NCBI GenBank assembly: GCA_020026215.1
Contig: JAHHQT010000073.1
Span: 1 to 9,204, forward strand
Length of the DNA stretch: 9,204 nt
Direction: 5' to 3'
From: Muribaculaceae bacterium
GTDB lineage: Bacteria > Bacteroidota > Bacteroidia > Bacteroidales > Muribaculaceae
The stretch's first letter is position 1; every line of letters begins with the position of its first letter. The notes below the pieces were generated by a model. The model saw only the letters and a list, made by a program, of their open reading frames with translations, was not told where the DNA came from and made no database searches. Both the position numbers and the translations under genes were made by a program. Positions 1 through 6,941 of the stretch are shown in pieces.

Positions 1-781
1 TTAGTGCTACGATTGTAGAGAAGTCAACATAACCTTTGTTGAATAGAAGACCGATTCTGATTACAACATCCGCATCCAAAGCCCATACGGTTTCTCCCTT
101 GTTTACAGGCTTGATGTTGGCTATTTGTACCCCCACGTTTCCTGCAGGGTGAGGACCGTCAAAAATGTAGCTTTCAGCGTTTGGCGTTTCAATAAGATTG
201 TCCTTGCGACAACCGATATACACTTTACCTTCAGTCAACTTTGACAATATTTCTACACCTTTTTTGAATGCTTCAATATTGTTATTTAATAATGTGTACT
301 TTGGTGCCAGTGGAGCACTGTCGAATGTGGTGATGAAAATATCACGGACGGTTTTCCCTGGTTCCGGTATAATGTCGTATGGTCTTTGACGCATCATGGC
401 CCATAGTCCTGATTGGAGTAGCACTTGCTCAATGTTTTTCTTACTTAAATCAGTAACATTAAACAATGTTTGGGCATTATTGTTATTTGATTCAATTTCA
501 ACACGAAGCAATTTACGTCTTTCTCCACGAATAACTTTGGTTATTGTCCCAGAAACTGGAGATACTATTTTTATATCATTAAATCGCTTGTCAAAAATAA
601 TGGCTTCTCCGGATTTGACCGATTCGCCCTCTTTCTTCATTAATTTCGGGACAAGTCCGCAATAGTCATCTGGTATTACTGCAAATTGGGTAGATTTGTA
701 CGTTACATCGGATAACTCTCCGCTTGCTTCTCCGACAAGATGAAGATCAAGACCTTTCTTAATTCTTATCAGATTTGTCAT
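1..781 (-). CDS. nqrA: Na+-translocating NADH:quinone reductase subunit A (NqrA), N-terminal part, truncated by window edge
   Basis: Reading leftward from the ATG at 781-779 gives 260 uninterrupted codons (MTNLIRIKKGLDLHLVGEAS...) before the window ends, so more than half of a protein that is usually about 450 residues. NqrA is the cytoplasmic-face, cofactor-free subunit of the six-subunit Na+-NQR complex, which oxidises NADH, reduces quinone and exports Na+. Family signs seen: the start 'IRIKKGLDL', a biotinyl-lipoyl-like segment around residues 32-90 (PDDYCGLVPKLMKKEGESV, then SPVSGTITKVIRGERRK), and 'FDGPHPAGNVGVQI' near residue 210, close to the HPAGxVG motif of NqrA/RnfC-like proteins. 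nqrA is normally first in nqrABCDEF, so the rest should lie to the left of the window. It is divergent from exbB and has its own promoter. The identification is firm; the C-terminus cannot be judged. Confidence 0.95.
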   Translation of the reverse strand, partial: MTNLIRIKKGLDLHLVGEASGELSDVTYKSTQFAVIPDDYCGLVPKLMKKEGESVKSGEAIIFDKRFNDIKIVSPVSGTITKVIRGERRKLLRVEIESNNNNAQTLFNVTDLSKKNIEQVLLQSGLWAMMRQRPYDIIPEPGKTVRDIFITTFDSAPLAPKYTLLNNNIEAFKKGVEILSKLTEGKVYIGCRKDNLIETPNAESYIFDGPHPAGNVGVQIANIKPVNKGETVWALDADVVIRIGLLFNKGYVDFSTIVAL

Positions 782-811
782 TATATGTATTTTAAAGGTT
801 ATTTATTGTCC

Positions 812-819
812 CAAAATTA
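812..819 (-). promoter_or_regulatory. Predicted nqrA promoter, Bacteroidota -7 box
   Basis: Read on the minus strand this is TAATTTTG, an exact match to the TAnnTTTG -7 consensus of the Bacteroidota primary sigma factor, preceded by a T-run and TG (TTTTTTGTAATTTTG). Thirty bases separate it from the nqrA ATG. No convincing TTTG -33 box is visible at the usual 19-21 bp upstream. Confidence 0.6.
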
Positions 820-932
820 CAAAAAAATATGTTCTGTAACACGATTTTAGTAGTAATATTTTCGCAATTGGTTAAAATAAGTTGGACAATTAATAAAAAA
901 GGTAATAAAAGCATAAAAAACATATAGACTAT

Positions 933-964
933 GTTGGATATGTGAAATTAATATGATACTTTTG
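933..964 (+). promoter_or_regulatory. Predicted promoter of the exbB-exbD-exbD-tonB operon
   Basis: TACTTTTG at 957-964 is an exact TAnnTTTG -7 box. GTTG at 933-936 matches three of four bases of the TTTG -33 box, with a 20-bp spacer, which is the expected 19-21. Transcription would start near 970, giving a leader of about 160 nt before the exbB ATG. That is long compared with the other promoters here (24-30 nt from -7 box to start codon). No other TAnnTTTG box occurs between here and exbB. Confidence 0.65.
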
Positions 965-985
965 CCTTAAATTTTATAGTTAGTA

Positions 986-1081
986 ATGTCTCGGGACGCA
1001 ACGAAGTTGAAAAAATACACGAAATTGCGTTTCTTTTTTCGGGAACATATAAAACCGACACATTATACGATATTAAGATGA
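986..1081 (+). CDS. Possible 31-residue leader peptide upstream of exbB
   Basis: The first ATG downstream of the predicted exbB promoter (986-988) opens a 31-codon frame ending in TGA at 1079-1081, 50 bases before exbB. The product begins MSRDATKLKKYTKLRFFF and is strongly basic, with about ten Lys/Arg plus two His. The distance from the -7 box to this ATG (21 bases) is close to that at mutS2 and dnaE (24 bases each), so the ATG sits where a start codon would be expected. The frame overlaps the hairpin at 993-1033. I recognise no homologue, there is no Shine-Dalgarno sequence (normal for the phylum), and a frame this short can occur by chance. Treat it as a candidate only. Confidence 0.25.
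   Translation: MSRDATKLKKYTKLRFFFREHIKPTHYTILR
993..1039 (+). promoter_or_regulatory. Hairpin followed by T-run in the exbB leader (possible attenuator)
   Basis: ACGCAA (996-1001) pairs with TTGCGT (1025-1030). The stem can extend outward by two G-U pairs and one G-C pair (993-995 with 1031-1033), giving a 9-bp stem around a 23-base loop. A T-rich tract (TTCTTTTTT, 1031-1039) follows at once, as in an intrinsic terminator. The long loop and G-U pairs make it weak. It lies inside the transcribed leader, about 95 bases before exbB, so if real it would act as an attenuator or RNA-stability element. Confidence 0.3.
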
Positions 1082-1131
1082 AATTGTATTAATTAAACAA
1101 ATATTTATTAACTAAATTCTAAAAATTAATT

Positions 1132-1947
1132 ATGGAAGCTCAAAAGCCTAACGCTCCACAAAAAAATGTGGCTGCAAATCACAAAGTGCGTGGTATTAAG
1201 AATGCATTTTTGGTGATCATCTGCTGCTTTATTATCGCAGTATGTTTGTTTATCTTCTGGTTCGGTGCAGATGTTCACTTTGAAAACGGTCACCCAATTG
1301 ACCTTTGGGGAACAGTTTACATGGGTGGTGTAATCGTACCGGTTCTTCAAACATTATTCTTGACAGTTATCGTTTTGTCAGTAGAACGTGGTATCGCTCT
1401 TCATAGTGCAAAAGGTACTGGTAGCATTAGCAAATTCGTAGGTGAAGTTAAAAAAGCTTTGGCTAAAAACGACATCAAAGCTGCTCAAGCTGCATGTGCA
1501 AAACAAAAAGGTAGTGTTGCTGCTGTAGTTGCTGCTACATTGGTTAAATACGAAGAAATGGATCAAAATACACTTCTTACTAAAGAACAAAAATTGACTT
1601 CATTGCAACAAGCAGTTGAAGAAGCAACAGCTTTGGAAATGCCTTCATTGCAACAAAACTTGCCAATCGTTGCTACAATGACAACTCTTGGTACTCTAGT
1701 CGGACTTCTTGGTACTGTGTTGGGTATGATCAAATCATTCCAAGCTTTGTCAGCTTCAGGTGCTCCTGACTCAACAGAACTTTCTACTGGTATTTCTGAA
1801 GCCCTTGTAAATACTGCATTCGGTATTGCAACTGGTGCTTGCGCTGTTATTTCATATAACTTCTATACTAATAAAATCGATAACTTGACATACGCTATCG
1901 ATGAAATCGGTTTCTCAATCGTTCAAACATTCGCAGCAACTCACTAA
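1132..1947 (+). CDS. exbB: ExbB, MotA/TolQ/ExbB family proton channel subunit
   Basis: This 271-residue membrane protein is the pentameric channel scaffold of the Ton motor: with ExbD it conducts ions across the inner membrane and drives TonB. Hydrophobic segments lie at about 23-45, 64-85, 177-203 and 222-246. The family core is clear: a stretch rich in Gly and Thr with LVGLLGTVLGMIKSF (189-203), followed by GISEALVNTAFGIATG (220-235), matching the GLLGTV...GISEAL signature of ExbB/TolQ. A cytoplasmic domain of about 90 residues, rich in Ala and Lys, sits between segments 2 and 3, as expected. There appear to be four hydrophobic segments, whereas E. coli ExbB has three. It is the first gene of the operon, 26 bp before exbD, and shows strong high-expression codon bias (GGT, GCT, CGT, CTT). 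Confidence 0.93.
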   Translation: MEAQKPNAPQKNVAANHKVRGIKNAFLVIICCFIIAVCLFIFWFGADVHFENGHPIDLWGTVYMGGVIVPVLQTLFLTVIVLSVERGIALHSAKGTGSISKFVGEVKKALAKNDIKAAQAACAKQKGSVAAVVAATLVKYEEMDQNTLLTKEQKLTSLQQAVEEATALEMPSLQQNLPIVATMTTLGTLVGLLGTVLGMIKSFQALSASGAPDSTELSTGISEALVNTAFGIATGACAVISYNFYTNKIDNLTYAIDEIGFSIVQTFAATH

Positions 1948-1973
1948 TCTGTTAACAAGGTAAATTTAATAAT

Positions 1974-2696
1974 ATGGGAAGAGTAAAAATCAAAAGGAAG
2001 AGTACCCTCATCGATATGACTGCGATGAGTGACGTTACTGTACTTTTGCTTACATTCTTCATGTTGACTTCTACCTTCTTGCAGAAAGAGCCGGTAATTG
2101 TACTTACACCGTCTTCTGTATCCGAAATCAAAGTACCAACTTCAAATTTGGTAACAGTATTGGTTGACCCAGAAAGCAGAGTGTTTGTTTCAGTTGCAGG
2201 TTCACAAGACAGTACATGGTCAAGTGAACGTGTACGTGCAGAAGTGCTGAAATATGCAGAAAAACTTTACAACGATTCACACAAAAACCAAGTTAATTTT
2301 ACAGATAAACAAGTTCGTGCATTCTCTAAAATTAATATGTTTGGCTACCCAATTGCCAGCTTAGGTGAGTTCTTGGACCAACCTCAAGCTAAGCAAGACG
2401 AATTGGTAGATCCTTCAAAGAATCCAAATTGCGGTATTCCAATTGACTTGAATAAAGACATGACAAAACCGAATGAATTCCAAATTTGGATGAACGCTAT
2501 CTATAATGTTGCACAAGATGTTGTGGACAGTGATGGTAATTCATTTGAATCATTTATCAAACGTGGTGAAGGTATTGCAATTAAAGCGGATAAGGAAACT
2601 CCTTATGAAGTGGTTCACGTTGTAATGGACAACTTGCAAACAATGAAGATGAATAAGTTTAGTTTAATGACCGCATTAAAGTCAGAAGAGGAATAA
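1974..2696 (+). CDS. exbD: ExbD-like biopolymer transport protein, first copy
   Basis: A 240-residue protein with a short basic N-terminus (GRVKIKRKST), one transmembrane helix at about 19-37 and a large periplasmic domain. Asp20 in 'MSDVTVLLLTFFML' aligns with the essential ion-carrying Asp25 of E. coli ExbD. The C-terminus (GIAIKADKETPYEVVHVVMDNLQ, from about 200) matches the ExbD periplasmic fold, 'I.ad....y..v..vmd.l'. E. coli ExbD is about 141 residues. The extra length lies at about 85-195, between the first periplasmic strands and the C-terminal element, and I recognise no domain in it. It lies between exbB and a second exbD, separated from the latter by only four bases, so the two are surely co-transcribed and probably made together. 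Confidence 0.9.
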   Translation: MGRVKIKRKSTLIDMTAMSDVTVLLLTFFMLTSTFLQKEPVIVLTPSSVSEIKVPTSNLVTVLVDPESRVFVSVAGSQDSTWSSERVRAEVLKYAEKLYNDSHKNQVNFTDKQVRAFSKINMFGYPIASLGEFLDQPQAKQDELVDPSKNPNCGIPIDLNKDMTKPNEFQIWMNAIYNVAQDVVDSDGNSFESFIKRGEGIAIKADKETPYEVVHVVMDNLQTMKMNKFSLMTALKSEEE

Positions 2697-2700
2697 TTAT

Positions 2701-3420
2701 ATGGCACAAGTTAATGAAGGCGGCAACAGCCGTCAAAAGAAAATGCAAATACATGTCGACTTTACACCAATGGTCGATATGAACATGCTTCTTATTACGT
2801 TCTTTATGCTTTGTACCACTATGATTAAGTCTCAGACTTTACAAATTAGTTTGCCGACAAACGACAAAGTGGATCAAACTGAACAAAATAAGGTAAAACA
2901 ATCAGAAGCTATCACAATCATTGTTGACTCTGAGCGTGATGAAGCTATAGATGGTAAACCGGGCACAGTAAAAAAGAACTATGTCTATTATTACGAAGGT
3001 AAAGCCGGTGGTGAACTAGGTGTCGAAGATGCTGATGGTAATGGTTTTATCGACAATAACAACCTTAAGGAAATCGAATTCTTAGGTAACGCTAACGGTC
3101 AAACTCAAGGCATCCGTAAGATCTTAAGAAAACGTAACGAAAAAGTTGTTGAAAAGATTGACGTTCTTAAAGCTGAATGGAGAGATAAGAAGATTACTGA
3201 CGAAGAATATCAAGCTGAAGCCAGAAAGATTCGTAACGACTCTACTCTAAAACGTCCGACTGTGATAATCAAAGCTACTCCGAATGCTTCATATGAAACA
3301 TTGGTAAACGCTCTTGACGAGATGCAAATCAACAGCATTAGTAAATATCAAATCGATAACATGAACGCAAACGATTCAGCGTTATTGCTTGATTATATTA
3401 AAGCTCATCCTCGTAAATAA
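2701..3420 (+). CDS. exbD: ExbD-like biopolymer transport protein, second copy
   Basis: A 239-residue paralogue of the preceding protein with the same plan: basic N-terminus, one transmembrane helix at about 25-42 and a large periplasmic domain. Asp26 in 'FTPMVDMNMLLITFFML' is the counterpart of E. coli ExbD Asp25. The C-terminal element TVIIKATPNASYETLVNALDEM (187-208) is a clear ExbD match. The central insert (about 80-185) differs from that of the first copy: it contains an acidic Gly-rich loop, DADGNGFIDNNN (110-121), resembling an EF-hand/dockerin calcium loop, then a charged helix (about 137-180) likely to be helical or coiled coil. The two copies are very diverged outside the helix and the C-terminal element, so this is an old duplication. 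A 47-bp gap separates it from tonB. Confidence 0.9.
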   Translation: MAQVNEGGNSRQKKMQIHVDFTPMVDMNMLLITFFMLCTTMIKSQTLQISLPTNDKVDQTEQNKVKQSEAITIIVDSERDEAIDGKPGTVKKNYVYYYEGKAGGELGVEDADGNGFIDNNNLKEIEFLGNANGQTQGIRKILRKRNEKVVEKIDVLKAEWRDKKITDEEYQAEARKIRNDSTLKRPTVIIKATPNASYETLVNALDEMQINSISKYQIDNMNANDSALLLDYIKAHPRK

Positions 3421-3467
3421 TAGATGAATTGATCAATATTAATTGTTTAAATTTAAAGTAAATCATT

Positions 3468-4325
3468 ATGGCAAAAGATGTAGATCTTTCATCACAAGAA
3501 TGGCGTGATCTAATTTTCGAAGGAAAAAATAAAGCTTTCGGGGCATACCAACTTCGTGGTAAATCTGATAGCCGTCACAATAGAGCTGTCCTTTACGTTG
3601 TAATTGGTCTTTGTGTAGTAGCAATGTTACTTAGCTTGCTTAACTTCGCTCTAGAAAAAGCAGAAGCTAACATTACTGACGAAGCAGAACAACAATTAGT
3701 AAGCGTAGATCTTGGCGAAAAAGAGGAAGAAGAGGAACCTGAAGAAGAAATGGTACAGATTGAGGAAGAAAAACCTGAAGCTTTACCAGAAGAAATCTTG
3801 AATACAATGAAAGTTACTGAACTTCAAATCGCAGCCGATGAAGAAGTGAAAGCTGAAGATGAAATCAAATCACAAGATGAATTGAAAGAAACTACAACAG
3901 CTTTCGGTCACACTGACTTCGATAAAGGTACAGATGACTTGAACGTGATTCGTGAACACAAAGACGAAATCATTGTTGAAAAGAAAGAACCTGAAAAAGA
4001 AAAGGTATTCGTTGCTGTAGAGCAAATGCCTCAATTCCCTGGTGGTGACGCTGAGTTGATGAAATATCTTAGTAGAAATATTAAATATCCGACAATGGCT
4101 ATGGAAAACAACATCCAAGGTCGTGTCGTTGTACAATTCGTTGTAACTAAAACCGGTTCAATCGGTGAAGTTAAAGTATTACGTTCTGTAGATAGAGACC
4201 TTGATAAGGAAGCTATCCGCGTATGTAAATCACTTCCTAAGTTTATCCCTGGTAAGATGAATGGTCAAGCAGTTAACGTTTGGTACACTCTTCCAGTAAA
4301 CTTCAAGTTACAAGGTTTGAACTAA
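3468..4325 (+). CDS. tonB: TonB, energy transducer to outer-membrane transporters
   Basis: This 285-residue protein spans the periplasm and pulls on TonB-dependent outer-membrane receptors. The cytoplasmic N-terminus has the form typical of the phylum (EWRDLIFEGKNKAFGAYQLR, 11-30), followed by one membrane anchor at about 40-60. The periplasmic linker (about 65-180) is strongly acidic, with a Glu run at 84-94, and poor in proline, unlike the Pro-Glu/Pro-Lys linker of E. coli TonB. The C-terminal TonB domain is complete: EQMPQFPGGDAELMKYLSRN (185-204), IKYP, GRVVVQFVVTKTGSIGEVKV, and a terminal strand with VWYTLPVNFKLQ (271-282). It is the last gene of the exbB operon and is followed directly by a strong hairpin terminator. 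Several TonB proteins usually exist per genome in this phylum; linkage to exbB/exbD suggests this is the housekeeping one. Confidence 0.93.
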   Translation: MAKDVDLSSQEWRDLIFEGKNKAFGAYQLRGKSDSRHNRAVLYVVIGLCVVAMLLSLLNFALEKAEANITDEAEQQLVSVDLGEKEEEEEPEEEMVQIEEEKPEALPEEILNTMKVTELQIAADEEVKAEDEIKSQDELKETTTAFGHTDFDKGTDDLNVIREHKDEIIVEKKEPEKEKVFVAVEQMPQFPGGDAELMKYLSRNIKYPTMAMENNIQGRVVVQFVVTKTGSIGEVKVLRSVDRDLDKEAIRVCKSLPKFIPGKMNGQAVNVWYTLPVNFKLQGLN

Positions 4326-4353
4326 GAGTTTTAAATTCTTACTATAATAAAAA

Positions 4354-4382
4354 AGCGTATCGCATTGCGGTACGCTTTTTTT
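4354..4382 (+). terminator. Intrinsic terminator of the exbB-tonB operon (works both ways)
   Basis: AGCGTATCGC (4354-4363) pairs with GCGGTACGCT (4367-4376) as a 10-bp stem with one G-U pair and a three-base loop, followed by seven Ts (4376-4382). It lies 28 bases past the tonB stop. The A-run at its left flank (4348-4354) gives a T-run on the minus strand, so it should also stop transcription coming from mutS2. Confidence 0.9.
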
Positions 4383-4402
4383 ATGCTTTCTTTTTGGGTA
4401 TG

Positions 4403-4438
4403 AAAAACGAGTGATACATTATTGTACCACTCGTTTTT
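4403..4438 (-). terminator. Second bidirectional terminator, proximal to mutS2
   Basis: AAAAACGAGTG (4403-4413) pairs with CACTCGTTTTT (4428-4438). After an A/C mismatch the stem continues with TACA/TGTA around a TTAT loop. Runs of A on the left and T on the right make it fit transcripts from either strand. It begins 15 bases past the mutS2 stop codon and lies 20 bases from the first terminator, giving a double stop between convergent genes. Confidence 0.85.
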
Positions 4439-4453
4439 GTTTTTCTATTTGGA

Positions 4454-6919
4454 CTATGCCAATTCTACGACTGTAATACCGGCACCACCGAATTGAACGT
4501 GTTCGTCTCTGTAGGACTTCACTCCGCTTACTGTATTCAAGTATTCGCGGATGCGTTCACGTAGGATGCCCCATCCTGTTCCATGGAGAATCCTGATTTG
4601 TTTGGTGTTGAATTGGATGGCGTCATCAATAAAATAAGAAACAGCCTGTAGTGCTTCGTCTGCACGCATTCCACGTACGTCAATCTCTTGTTTGAAGTTC
4701 AGTTGTTTCTCTCTGATGTCTTCACTCGTAGCAGCTGAGATAAAGGAATCTTTGCCTTTAGTTGATGTAGCTTTGCGGATGGTTTTTTTCAGCTTGGATA
4801 TATTGACTGTTGATTTGAATACACCCATTGCGACTATTGCGCTCTTACCATTAATTTCAAGAATTTCACCTACGGAAGAACTACCATCAATAGTTACAGT
4901 GTCACCCACTTGTAGTATTTCAATTTCTTTTGGTTTTGTTTCGACTTTATTGGCATTTTTATTCTTGTGTTTCTTTTTGCTGATTTTGTCTGAAAGAGAT
5001 TGAATGCGTGCATTGGTTTCGCTATTGTCGCTGTCATCACTCAAGCGTGACTTCAACTCCTCGATTTGTTTACGAATCAGTTTAGTCTGTTCTTTTTCTG
5101 CTTGGACTTTCTTGATTTGGTGAATGGCATTCTCAATGGATGCATTACTATTGGCAATAATTTCTTTGGCTTCCGTTTTTGCCTCTTTCAGGATTATGCG
5201 ACGCTCATCTGAAAGGTTATGAATGTCATTTTCGTAGCGTTCGATTAGTGCATTTAATTTCTTACGTTCAATACGAATGTCATTTCTTTTGTTTTCCCAG
5301 TAGCGCTTGTCTCGTGCAATATCCAATAGGTATTTATCCATATTGATATAGTCTGAGCCAACAATTTCTTCTGCATATTCGACTACATCATTAGGAATAC
5401 CAATTTTGCGGGCAATTTCTACGGCAAATGAGCTGCCAGGGTTACCGACTGACAATTGGAACAAAGGTTGCATTAAATGACGGTCATAAAGCATAGCACC
5501 ATTAATGATACCTTCTGTTTCATTGGCAAAATTCTTCAAATTCTGGTAGTGTGTGGTAATCACACCGAAAACATGAGCTTCATTGAGTTTCTTTAGGATA
5601 CCTTGTGCCATTGCACCACCAATTTGAGGCTCTGTTCCACCGCCAAACTCGTCTATTAATATTAAGGAGTCCTTGTCGCCAAATTGCATGAAATATTTCA
5701 TGTTTGACAAGTGTGAGCTATAGGTACTTAACTCGTTTTCAATAGATTGTTCGTCTCCTATATCAATAAACAGATTCTTGAAAATACCAAAGTGGGAGTT
5801 GCTGTAAACCGGTGGTAAAATACCACATTGCAACATATATTGAACAATGCCTACTGTCTTCAAGCATACAGATTTACCACCTGCATTAGGCCCTGAAATT
5901 AAAAGGATATGTTCTTTGGTGTCCAGTTTGATATTCAATGGCACTACCTTTTTGCCAACTTTGTTCAATGCGATTAGTAGCATTGGGTGTCGGGCATTGT
6001 ACCATTCAATTTCTCTTGTTTTTGAAATGTGGGGAAGTGATGCTTCGGTTTCGACTGCCAACAAGGCTTTGGCGCGGATGAAATCGAAATTACCAATCAC
6101 TTTATAGAATTCCAAAATATCATTCAAGTGAGGACGGATAAGGTCTGTAACTTGTGTTAATATTCTGATGATTTCTCTCTTGATGTCTGCCTCTAGTTCG
6201 CGGATTCTATTATTGGCTTCCACCACAGCTTCTGGCTCGATAAAAATAGTCTTACCTGTTGCTGATTCGTCGTGAACAATACCCTTGATTTTGCGTTTGT
6301 TCATTGGAGGTACAGGAATAACCAAACGACCGTCACGTACTGATGCCGTAGTGTCTTTTTCAAGAATGCCTTCTTGCTTGCATTGAGAGATGATACGTTG
6401 TATCAATCCGTTTACACTGCTGTTTGTGGCCATCAATGAACGGCGCAATTCGTACAATTCAGGTGAAGCGTTATCCTTGATGTTGCCAAATTTGTCAATT
6501 GTTTGATTGATGGCTCTTAGAATGTCAGGGAATAGGGGAAGTGACTCTGCAATTGCCCATAGATGGGGGAAGCGAGTCTGTCTGTCTTCTGTAAAAAAAG
6601 AGAAAATTTCATTAGCAGATGCAATGGTTTGCCCGAATCGGAATAATTCTGATTCAGTCATGTAAGTGCCTATAATGCGAATGCCAGAGATTTCTTCTCT
6701 CAAATCGTGAATGTTTCCATTGGGAAAGTCTAAACGTTCATTGATTATGGTGAGAAATTCATTGGTTTGATTTAGTAATGTAGAAATTTGCTCGAAGTTT
6801 GATGAAAACTTCATTTCTTTACATTTGTCTTTTCCAAGTGAATTCTGGCATAATTTGGTGATTAATTCTCTGACACCGTTAAATCCTATTTTCGCTTCTA
6901 AACTTTCGGGATAAATCAC
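4454..6919 (-). CDS. mutS2: MutS2, MutS-type ATPase with C-terminal Smr domain
   Basis: An 821-residue protein if started at GTG 6919-6917, which gives the MIYP...E.KIGF beginning usual for this family. MutS2 lacks the mismatch-binding domain of MutS. It acts on branched DNA (suppressing recombination) and, in some bacteria, on collided ribosomes. Seen in order: a helical core (about 1-320) with ATGKTIFIEP; the ATPase with Walker A GPNAGGKS (343-350) and Walker B ILIDEFGGGTEP (Asp423, Glu424); a long charged coiled coil (about 535-650); a small beta/KOW-like segment (about 671-712, VGDTVTIDG); and the Smr domain (745-821). Smr carries both catalytic motifs, DVR (747-749) and HGTG (779-782), and ends GGAGITVVEL. 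All key residues are present, so it should be active. An upstream in-frame TTG (6946) would add nine residues but lies inside the promoter. The gene is divergent from dnaE and convergent with tonB. Confidence 0.93.
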   Translation of the reverse strand: MIYPESLEAKIGFNGVRELITKLCQNSLGKDKCKEMKFSSNFEQISTLLNQTNEFLTIINERLDFPNGNIHDLREEISGIRIIGTYMTESELFRFGQTIASANEIFSFFTEDRQTRFPHLWAIAESLPLFPDILRAINQTIDKFGNIKDNASPELYELRRSLMATNSSVNGLIQRIISQCKQEGILEKDTTASVRDGRLVIPVPPMNKRKIKGIVHDESATGKTIFIEPEAVVEANNRIRELEADIKREIIRILTQVTDLIRPHLNDILEFYKVIGNFDFIRAKALLAVETEASLPHISKTREIEWYNARHPMLLIALNKVGKKVVPLNIKLDTKEHILLISGPNAGGKSVCLKTVGIVQYMLQCGILPPVYSNSHFGIFKNLFIDIGDEQSIENELSTYSSHLSNMKYFMQFGDKDSLILIDEFGGGTEPQIGGAMAQGILKKLNEAHVFGVITTHYQNLKNFANETEGIINGAMLYDRHLMQPLFQLSVGNPGSSFAVEIARKIGIPNDVVEYAEEIVGSDYINMDKYLLDIARDKRYWENKRNDIRIERKKLNALIERYENDIHNLSDERRIILKEAKTEAKEIIANSNASIENAIHQIKKVQAEKEQTKLIRKQIEELKSRLSDDSDNSETNARIQSLSDKISKKKHKNKNANKVETKPKEIEILQVGDTVTIDGSSSVGEILEINGKSAIVAMGVFKSTVNISKLKKTIRKATSTKGKDSFISAATSEDIREKQLNFKQEIDVRGMRADEALQAVSYFIDDAIQFNTKQIRILHGTGWGILRERIREYLNTVSGVKSYRDEHVQFGGAGITVVELA

Positions 6920-6941
6920 AATTCTTATTTTTATTATTTTA

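Larger units (their letters stand above)
782..1131. other. Divergent nqrA/exbB intergenic region
   Basis: These 350 very AT-rich bases hold the nqrA promoter (812-819), the exbB promoter (933-964) and a leader of about 160 bases ahead of exbB. The leader contains a 31-codon open frame and a hairpin followed by a T-run, both listed separately. Between the two promoters (820-932) I see no clear operator or inverted repeat. No tRNA or known riboswitch fold was recognised. Confidence 0.7.

Noticed and set aside
396..665. Open frame of 89 codons on the plus strand (and a 63-codon one at 198-389)
   Set aside because: Both lie antisense inside nqrA, whose minus-strand frame is clean and shows family motifs; the plus-strand products have no recognisable features.
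1126..1350. Minus-strand open frames over exbB (also 1378-1590) and over tonB (3870-4136)
   Set aside because: Shadows of genes with clear transmembrane and family motifs on the plus strand.
3428..3437. Perfect 10-base palindrome ATTGATCAAT in the exbD-tonB gap
   Set aside because: Too short and AT-rich to claim as an operator or terminator; no T-run and no extension of the pairing.
4692..5003. Plus-strand open frame of 103 codons, and another at 5847-6107
   Set aside because: Antisense shadows of the coiled-coil/KOW and ATPase parts of mutS2; no promoter or family signature.
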